From an uncultured Flavobacteriia bacterium (GTDB lineage Bacteria > Bacteroidota > Bacteroidia > Flavobacteriales_D > Crocinitomicaceae): 7,052 nt of DNA. The notes under the pieces are model-generated. The model had not been told where the DNA came from and did not search any database. It saw nothing but the letters and a program-made list of their open reading frames with translations. Below, piece by piece: positions 1 through 5,302 of the stretch (positions are counted from its first letter, which is position 1; each line of letters opens with the position of its first letter). The translations under genes were made by a program, and so were the position numbers. The stretch is from NCBI GenBank assembly GCA_903930085.1, contig CAIYXD010000155.1, positions 1 through 7,052 on the forward strand, in the 5' to 3' direction.

Positions 1-567
1 AATTCCAGACAGATCGTCCGACCAAGTGACAGCATAAGAATTACCAACCGTCAACCCATTCCATACAGTGCTTCCGGTGCCGCCACCTACCCAGAAATGT
101 CCGCCTTTAGTGTCTATATTTATACCATCCATTTTAACGAGTCCACTATCTGGACCACCTAAACTCAAACCCATTGCTAATCTAAGAACCACGTTTAAAC
201 TTGCAGTGGAACTTGTAATGCCTACTGTATTTGCAAAAACGATATCGTTCGCGCTTTGAAATGTTAATGTTCTCGCGCTAGAGCCTGAATAGGCAATACT
301 ATTGATGATATTAGTGATACGAACAACACCACTTTGCCAAGGCAGATTTATGGTTAAATCACCCATATTTTGAAGGTGATTGGTAATTACGCTTGTATTG
401 ATGGACGCCGAACCCGAAGCGCCAACGTTTAAAACATTTCCAGAAATACTCCAGTTGGTTCCAGATGTACCTGTTTCACCACCTGTGGATATAGTCAAAT
501 TTTGTGCTATAATTTGTTGAATAAATAGCAATGAGGAGAGCAATAAGAAAATTCGAATTGGTTTCAT
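1..567 (-). CDS. Secreted beta-strand-rich surface protein, N-terminal part (runs off left edge)
   Basis: An open frame of 189 codons begins at the ATG at 565-567 and continues without a stop to base 1, so only the N-terminus is present. The first 22 residues (MKPIRIFLLLSSLLLFIQQIIA) form a signal peptide: a short basic start, a hydrophobic core and an Ala-Gln cleavage site, giving Gln23 as the likely mature N-terminus. The rest is rich in Gly, Ser, Thr and Asn with alternating hydrophobic residues. It includes NWSISGNVLNVG (about 35-46), DLTINLPW (about 70-77) and a glycine-rich GGHFWVGGG segment (about 155-163) followed by WNGLTVG. This composition fits the stacked-strand, beta-helix-like repeats of long Bacteroidota exported proteins, inferred from the look of the sequence and not from a recognised domain. 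The C-terminus, where a T9SS sorting signal would lie, is outside the window. It is preceded by a 382-bp gap and probably has its own promoter. Export is fairly sure; an adhesin role is a guess. Confidence 0.88.
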   Translation of the reverse strand, partial: MKPIRIFLLLSSLLFIQQIIAQNLTISTGGETGTSGTNWSISGNVLNVGASGSASINTSVITNHLQNMGDLTINLPWQSGVVRITNIINSIAYSGSSARTLTFQSANDIVFANTVGITSSTASLNVVLRLAMGLSLGGPDSGLVKMDGINIDTKGGHFWVGGGTGSTVWNGLTVGNSYAVTWSDDLSGI

Positions 568-624
568 TCTGATTCTTAGTTTATTGATATAATATGAGTT
601 CTAATGGTAACATTTTATTTTAAT

Positions 625-660
625 CACTACAAACCACTTTTAAAAGATTCTTATGTAGTG
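625..660 (-). repeat. Inverted repeat in the presumed leader of the secreted protein gene
   Basis: Perfect 7-bp arms (cactaca at 625-631 and tgtagtg at 654-660) enclose 22 bases that contain a 10-bp palindrome, cttttaaaag, at 637-646. The two centres are one base apart, so the element is nearly concentric. It lies 58 to 93 bases ahead of the start codon at 567 and could be a leader hairpin or a protein-binding dyad. Such arms can occur by chance in AT-rich DNA. Confidence 0.3.
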
Positions 661-668
661 TAACTTTA

Positions 669-698
669 GAAAATTGTATACTTAATGGGCCAATTTTC
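669..698 (-). promoter_or_regulatory. Candidate operator-like dyad overlapping a promoter-like sequence
   Basis: Perfect 8-bp arms, gaaaattg at 669-676 and caattttc at 691-698, are separated by 14 bases. On the minus strand the dyad overlaps a TTGAAA box (plus 695-700) and a TACAAT box (plus 673-678) spaced 16 bases apart, about 105 to 135 bases ahead of the ATG at 567. Bacteroidota primary promoters usually look like TTG and TAnnTTTG; a good match to that was not found here, so the promoter reading is weak. The dyad itself is plainly visible; its regulatory role is inference from position. Confidence 0.22.
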
Positions 699-837
699 AA
701 TAGTATATGTTCACATTTAAAAATGCTTACTATTTATATTTCAGTAAATATTCGTTTTTGCACACAACTGTAGCTTAATTAGTCAAAATTACTGCGAAGA
801 TTAATACAATTAATTAATACATTTTTTTTTAGGGCTA

Positions 838-861
838 AATTAACTAGGCCTATAGTTAATT
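838..861. repeat. 9-bp-arm inverted repeat with GGCC-containing loop
   Basis: Perfect 9-bp arms, aattaacta at 838-846 and tagttaatt at 853-861, flank the 6-base loop ggccta. It is the longest perfect dyad seen in this gap and its only GC cluster. It lies about 90 bases beyond the stop of the regulator gene. On the minus strand it is followed by an A run rather than a U run, so it does not look like an intrinsic terminator for that gene. It may be a regulator site or an mRNA 3'-end structure. Confidence 0.35.
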
Positions 862-949
862 ATTTAATTGATTAATAGTAAATTAAACTATTTTTTTTAG
901 TAATAAATCGTAACTTCTTAGGGGTGGAATTATAGCAAATTTACGATAG

Positions 950-2704
950 TCATAAGAATTTTAATTCACTTATTATAAATTGCTCAATATCATCTTCTTT
1001 CTTTAATCCTAGTTTTAACCGTAATTGGCGTCGATAGTATTCTATTGATTTCTCTGATTTTGAAAGTAGAATTGCAATCTCTTTACTGGTGAAGTTATTC
1101 AAAATCAATTGGATTACTTGGAAATCTTTTTCCGTTAATGTTGGAAAACTTTTCTTCAACTTTTCTAAAGAAGAATAATCTAAGGTGTTGGTATATGACA
1201 CTACAGCTAACTCTCTGTAATTGGTGAAAAAGCTATCCATATTCAACTTCAATAATTTTATTTCCCTTGTCCATTCGTCTGAAATATTCATCTTGGAACT
1301 GGATTTTATAAATTGGTCTATTTGACTTTTAAGAACTGCAATTTTACTAATATTCAGCATTATTTCGTTGATTTGCAATTCTTGCATATCAACTTTATTC
1401 ATTAGAATATTTTCACTTAGTTGCTTAAATTTAAGCGCAGCATTTATTCCTTCTAATTCTAATTGTTTTAATTTTCTTGATTTCTTAAAGTATTTTAGTC
1501 CTAGAAGCAAGAGAATTAAAAGAGAAAAAGAAAGAAGAATAAAAAAAATCAGTATTGTTTTTTGGTAATCTACGCTTCTTTCATTGAGTTGATTCTTAAC
1601 TTCTAAAATTTGATTTTTACGTCTCAAATCATTGGCAGAGGCTTCTGATTTGTAATCCTCAAGTGATTGGTTGTTGCGTTGTTCCCTAAGTTTATCTTTT
1701 GATTCAATACTCTTTTTAACCGCATAACTATATTTTATAAAATCTTTTTTATAAAGAAAATAATTTGCAACTATTTCATAATATAAATCCGTTTGGTATA
1801 AGTCATTATCTTCAATAATCTTGGACTCATAGTTTAATATTTTACTCGCCGGTTCAAATAATTCCTTTTCGTTTTTCCATTTCAAACGATTTAGGAGAAG
1901 TTTAACATATAGGGGTTTCTTGGTATAGTATTGCTGATAGGTATTTAGAATTTCATTTGCTTTTTCAAAGTCGAATAAATCAGCAGCAAACTCTAACAAT
2001 ATTGTTTCCCATACATTACGATATAGCTTAAATTTCGGAAGCATCTTTTCACTTTGTGCGCTATGGTAATAAAAATTAACGACATCTTTCTCCAAACCAG
2101 ATAATTTAGTCATGTTCAAATGATACAGAAATTGGATGTAATCATCTTCATTTCCTACAACTATTTTGAAATACTTTTTAGCTTCATCCAACATATTTAA
2201 ATCCATGTAGCAAACACCGATATTAATATGCATAATCCAATAATTTCGGTCTTTGATATTTTCTTCGTCGTAAACTTTCTTCGCTTTAATAAAAAAGTAG
2301 GACGACGTTTTTGAATAGCCCAAGGCATTATATGCTGCACCTAGATTATTCTCAATTTGAGCCGTATTCAGTTTAATATTTAATTTTTCAGATAATTCAG
2401 CTGTTTTATTCCAATTTTTAATGGAACCAATATAATCTAGCTCGGTGTATTTTCTGTTTCCAATTTCCGAGTAACACTTCGCCGCCAAATCAATATCTCC
2501 ATTTTTTATGAAAGACAAGGCTTTTTTTCGCAATACAATCGTGTCTAATTTTTTCAATTCATTTTCTTTTTTGAATGAATTGAAATTAGTGTCCTTGATT
2601 TTTTGTTCTCCTTTAGAATTACAGGCAGAAAAATTTATAAAAATGCAAATGAATAAGAAATATAAAATGACTTTATTGATATGATATTTTTGTGCTATTT
2701 TCAT
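950..2704 (-). CDS. TPR-containing transmembrane regulator with C-terminal LuxR-type HTH
   Basis: This 584-residue protein starts at the ATG at 2702-2704. The N-terminus has a basic start, a hydrophobic stretch and then FSAC, a plausible lipobox with Cys28 as the lipidated residue; it could instead be an uncleaved membrane anchor. Residues about 55-340 are helical and TPR-like, with repeat features such as ENNLGAAYNALGYSKTSSYF (about 118-137) and NIGVCYMDLNMLDEAKKYF (161-179). A charged coiled-coil segment (about 335-380) leads into one strong transmembrane helix (about 383-405), then a basic KYFKKSRKLK stop-transfer and a second coiled coil. The last 65 residues form a LuxR/GerE-type helix-turn-helix: LTEKDFQVIQL (523-533), SKEIAILL (540-547) and the likely recognition helix KSIEYYRRQLRLKLGL (552-567). 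The predicted layout is a periplasmic sensor with a cytoplasmic DNA-binding domain. No receiver or kinase domain is present. TPR-HTH proteins of this kind are frequent in Bacteroidota, but target and ligand are unknown. It lies 110 bp after the OmpA gene and may be transcribed separately. Confidence 0.93.
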   Translation of the reverse strand: MKIAQKYHINKVILYFLFICIFINFSACNSKGEQKIKDTNFNSFKKENELKKLDTIVLRKKALSFIKNGDIDLAAKCYSEIGNRKYTELDYIGSIKNWNKTAELSEKLNIKLNTAQIENNLGAAYNALGYSKTSSYFFIKAKKVYDEENIKDRNYWIMHINIGVCYMDLNMLDEAKKYFKIVVGNEDDYIQFLYHLNMTKLSGLEKDVVNFYYHSAQSEKMLPKFKLYRNVWETILLEFAADLFDFEKANEILNTYQQYYTKKPLYVKLLLNRLKWKNEKELFEPASKILNYESKIIEDNDLYQTDLYYEIVANYFLYKKDFIKYSYAVKKSIESKDKLREQRNNQSLEDYKSEASANDLRRKNQILEVKNQLNERSVDYQKTILIFFILLSFSLLILLLLGLKYFKKSRKLKQLELEGINAALKFKQLSENILMNKVDMQELQINEIMLNISKIAVLKSQIDQFIKSSSKMNISDEWTREIKLLKLNMDSFFTNYRELAVVSYTNTLDYSSLEKLKKSFPTLTEKDFQVIQLILNNFTSKEIAILLSKSEKSIEYYRRQLRLKLGLKKEDDIEQFIISELKFL

Positions 2705-2783
2705 CCCAATTTGAAATTACAACCGTTTTTTATAACTCACTAAAATGGTTTCTCAGTTAGGATTCAATTTAAGAAAATGCGAA

Positions 2784-2798
2784 CTACTTTAAAAGTAG
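2784..2798 (-). terminator. Weak inverted repeat after the OmpA-family gene, possible terminator
   Basis: The bases ctactttaaaagtag form perfect 7-bp arms around one central base, 16 bases beyond the stop codon of the OmpA-family gene. In the minus-strand sense it is followed by a moderately T-rich stretch (TTCGCATTTTCTT). The stem is short and AT-rich, so as a terminator it would be weak. It could equally be a chance palindrome, or a protein-binding site ahead of the regulator gene. Its position between the putative three-gene operon and the next gene is the main reason to list it. Confidence 0.25.
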
Positions 2799-2814
2799 GA
2801 AGATAGAATATCTA

Positions 2815-4332
2815 TTATTCTGTAATTTTAAATTCAACACGTCTATTTTTAAATCTATTTTTCTCAGTGTCATTTAATACAATTGGTCGAGTTAATCCAT
2901 AGTATTCTATAATAATTCTTGAAGCCGAAACCCCGTGATTTACTAAAAATGCTTTTACGGATTCTACGCGTCTTTTAGAAAGATCTAGGTTAAATTCCGC
3001 TGAACCGATATTATCGGTGTGTCCTGACAAAGTAAGTTTCCAGGTGCTATTGGAATTCACTAGTTCAGATGTTCCTTTTAATAAAGATATAAACTCACCT
3101 TCAATTAATGCGGAATTAGTTGCAAATTGTACGTTTTCTATTTTTGAGTTTTTCAACAATTCATTTGCCTGAGTTAACAAAGAAGTATTTGTATATTCCA
3201 CATTGGTTTTCTGTGCAATTTGCTGTTCAATCAATGCTTTAGTTCCTTCGATTTCCTTGTTTACCTTAATTATCTCTTGTAAATTTAGATTATCCATGCT
3301 TTCCGGAAATCCTTTTTCGTAAGATAAGATTGCTTTGTTTATCAAGGTTAATATATCTTTAGAAACGCCAACCTTTTTGGCTTCGCTTCTAAGGTCTAAT
3401 AATTTGGTGAATTCCTCTTTTAACAAAATAGTATTTTCCTTGATTTCAGCAACTATCTCTGCTTCTTTATCAATTATTTTAACAGGTGGAACAATAGTAA
3501 ATGCATATATATCATCATGAATTCCTTGGGATTCTCTGCGCGTTGAGAAAAAACCGGATGTATCAGAATCATGTATCAAAGACAAATCATCGTATTCGGA
3601 ATTAAATGGACTTCCCATTGAAAAAACCTTTTCATTTTCTAGAAAAAACAAATCATAACCTCCGAGTGACTCTTTTCTATTTGAGGTGAAGTGCAACTTT
3701 CCTTTCCAATAATATGGGAAACATTCTGCTGAATCTGTATTAGCAGAAACTATAGGGGCTGGAGTCCCAAATTCTTTTCCATTAAATGGAACGGTGAACA
3801 AATCTAAATTCCCATTTTCATCAGAAGCATAATATAATGTTTTGTTTTCAGCATCATAGAACGGATGTGAAATATTAAATTTATCAGAATTCAACGGAAA
3901 CTCTATTGCATTATCCCACAGACTATCTTTTTTTGTTAAATAAAAAATACTCAACTTATCTGTATTTTTTACACCTCCATTATTTGTAAAAAAAAGTAAG
4001 TCAGATGTGCCTGTGACAGGCCCATCATGAAAAGTGGAGCTTAAACTTACCTTTTGTTTAAATTCTTTACTTAACAACCTCGCATCCTTTAGCTCACAAT
4101 TTACCACTTCAAATAAATCAGAATAAATTCGATCGTTTTCACTTTTTCTATTTTTAATAGTAACATTAACTTTTAAATCAGCAGAAACAACATAAATTTT
4201 ATCTCCAATTTTCCGAATACCAAAATCATTCTCAGGTGTATTAAAACAAACCGGTGAGATTTCAATAGTCTGCGCCTTCAAGAGCATAGAAGAGCAAAAA
4301 AATAAAATTGAAGCAAAAAGTACTCTAATCAT
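2815..4332 (-). CDS. OmpA-family protein with PD40 propeller and peptidoglycan-binding domain
   Basis: This 505-residue protein starts at the ATG at 4330-4332, 20 bp after the PorP/SprF gene. Residues 1-20 are a signal peptide ending LLKA, with Gln21 as the likely mature N-terminus. Residues about 35-280 contain five PD40-like propeller strands, for example NKTLYYASDENGNLDLF (163-179), GKLHFTSNRKESLGGYDLFF (211-230) and GFFSTRRESQGIHDDIYAF (260-278). A charged helical segment (about 285-395) links these to a C-terminal OmpA domain (about 398-505) with LSGHTDNIG, LSKRRVESVKAFL and NRRVEFKI. Asp440 and Arg455 have the 15-residue spacing of the Asp/Arg pair that binds diaminopimelate in OmpA-type domains, so peptidoglycan binding is probably intact. 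It has no beta-barrel region and no lipobox, so it is probably periplasmic. PorE of the T9SS has a related design but also carries TPRs, absent here. As neighbour of a PorP/SprF protein and a type B cargo, it probably anchors that complex to the cell wall; this role is inferred. Confidence 0.95.
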   Translation of the reverse strand: MIRVLFASILFFCSSMLLKAQTIEISPVCFNTPENDFGIRKIGDKIYVVSADLKVNVTIKNRKSENDRIYSDLFEVVNCELKDARLLSKEFKQKVSLSSTFHDGPVTGTSDLLFFTNNGGVKNTDKLSIFYLTKKDSLWDNAIEFPLNSDKFNISHPFYDAENKTLYYASDENGNLDLFTVPFNGKEFGTPAPIVSANTDSAECFPYYWKGKLHFTSNRKESLGGYDLFFLENEKVFSMGSPFNSEYDDLSLIHDSDTSGFFSTRRESQGIHDDIYAFTIVPPVKIIDKEAEIVAEIKENTILLKEEFTKLLDLRSEAKKVGVSKDILTLINKAILSYEKGFPESMDNLNLQEIIKVNKEIEGTKALIEQQIAQKTNVEYTNTSLLTQANELLKNSKIENVQFATNSALIEGEFISLLKGTSELVNSNSTWKLTLSGHTDNIGSAEFNLDLSKRRVESVKAFLVNHGVSASRIIIEYYGLTRPIVLNDTEKNRFKNRRVEFKITE

Positions 4333-4352
4333 TTAATCAATATTATGTTATG

Positions 4353-5282
4353 TTACAAGAAGAATCTTGGACTTTGCTTATTGGATGACTTATTAGCAAA
4401 ACGGTATCGAAAAGCTATCTCATGAGACTGAGTAGTAACTCTATTTAAATTATTTATTGGATACATGTAAGAATAACCAATATAGAATTTTTTCTCTAAT
4501 TCACATCCCATAATCATTCCAATACCTGTCATTACTTGATACGAAACGCCTAAATCTAGTATTTTGTTGATAGTGAAAATCGTGTTTATATCCAGATTGT
4601 ATGGTGTGTTTTTAACGTATCGACTTACAACATTAGGTCTAAAATCTAACTTTGAATTAATAGGCAAATTCGCTCCCATGTATCCAATCATTCCAGTTCT
4701 AGTGTCTACAAATTGTGTCATGTTTGCATTTAAAAAATTTGTTCTACCAATTCTTGGTTGAGAGAATCCTACATAAAAGTATTTATTATATAATAAACCT
4801 CCATATCCGCCATTTAATGCAAAACCTGTTCTCAAGCTATTCATCATGTATGGGTCATTTCCAACAATCGTTTTTACTTCGGTCATGTCCACATACATAT
4901 CCGACATAGAAATCTTCATGCCAACTCCAAATTTCCAGTTTTTTCCAAGGCGTAAATGATACGCTAGATTAATATCTGCTTTTCCCAGTTTAACCGGGCC
5001 ATACTTATCCGCAAGCATGCTTACACCCACCCCGAAATTTTCAAAAACCCGAAAATTACCTGATGCTGTATAAGTAACAGGCGCTCCTGGAATACCAATC
5101 CATTGATTAGATGCCAAAGTGGAGAAATCTGAATAACTATTTGCTCCAGCTTGTGCTGGATTCAACATCAAAATATTGAACTGATTCTGTCGATAACTTG
5201 GATCCCCTTGTGCAACAGATAAAAAGTTGGTAGCAACACTAAGTGCTACCAACATTCCATTTATAATAACTTTTTTTGACAT
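4353..5282 (-). CDS. PorP/SprF-family type IX secretion outer-membrane protein
   Basis: The 309-residue protein starts at the ATG at 5280-5282, 20 bp after the stop of the large secreted protein gene. A signal peptide covers residues 1-24, cleaved after SVA before Gln25. The mature start carries the hallmark of the family: SYRQNQFNILMLNPAQAGA (29-47), then SNQWIGIPGAPVTYTASGNF (58-77), where the Asn-Pro-Ala-x-Ala-Gly and Gln-Trp-x-Gly-x-x-Gly-Ala-Pro-x-Thr patterns are diagnostic. The remainder is alternating amphipathic strands rich in Gly, Tyr and Phe, ending in SHEIAFRYRF (285-294), as expected for an outer-membrane beta-barrel. The length of about 300 residues is normal for the family. 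In Flavobacterium johnsoniae SprF is needed for secretion of the type B adhesin SprB, and many genomes carry several paralogues, each beside its own type B protein. Here the cargo gene directly upstream is the obvious partner. Whether this is a dedicated paralogue or the core PorP cannot be told from the window, but the context favours a dedicated one. Confidence 0.96.
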   Translation of the reverse strand: MSKKVIINGMLVALSVATNFLSVAQGDPSYRQNQFNILMLNPAQAGANSYSDFSTLASNQWIGIPGAPVTYTASGNFRVFENFGVGVSMLADKYGPVKLGKADINLAYHLRLGKNWKFGVGMKISMSDMYVDMTEVKTIVGNDPYMMNSLRTGFALNGGYGGLLYNKYFYVGFSQPRIGRTNFLNANMTQFVDTRTGMIGYMGANLPINSKLDFRPNVVSRYVKNTPYNLDINTIFTINKILDLGVSYQVMTGIGMIMGCELEKKFYIGYSYMYPINNLNRVTTQSHEIAFRYRFANKSSNKQSPRFFL

Positions 5283-5302
5283 TATCTTATTTTTATTACT
5301 AA

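Larger units (their letters stand above)
568..949. other. AT-rich intergenic region with several dyads, no gene seen
   Basis: This 382-bp gap separates the TPR/HTH regulator gene from the secreted protein gene at the left edge, and holds no credible reading frame, tRNA or rRNA. It is very AT-rich and has two long T runs on the plus strand (nine T at 822-830, eight T at 891-898). Three inverted repeats stand out: 625-660, 669-698 and 838-861. A weak pair of 7-bp arms (907-913 and 941-947) lies just after the regulator gene. Because the downstream gene is on the minus strand, the right part should hold the end of the regulator transcript and the left part the promoter and leader of the secreted protein gene. 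No GC-rich stem followed by a U run in the minus-strand sense was found, so the terminator is not identified. Confidence 0.7.

Noticed and set aside
68..259. Plus-strand open frame of 63 codons at the left end
   Set aside because: It lies antisense within the secreted protein gene, which has a signal peptide and sensible composition; the plus-strand translation shows no recognisable feature.
838..861. Intrinsic terminator for the regulator gene
   Set aside because: In the minus-strand sense the stem is followed by an A run, not a U run, and the stem is mostly A-T pairs. Listed only as an inverted repeat.
1368..1568. Plus-strand 66-codon frame within the regulator gene
   Set aside because: It is the complement of the transmembrane and coiled-coil coding region; there is no independent evidence for it.
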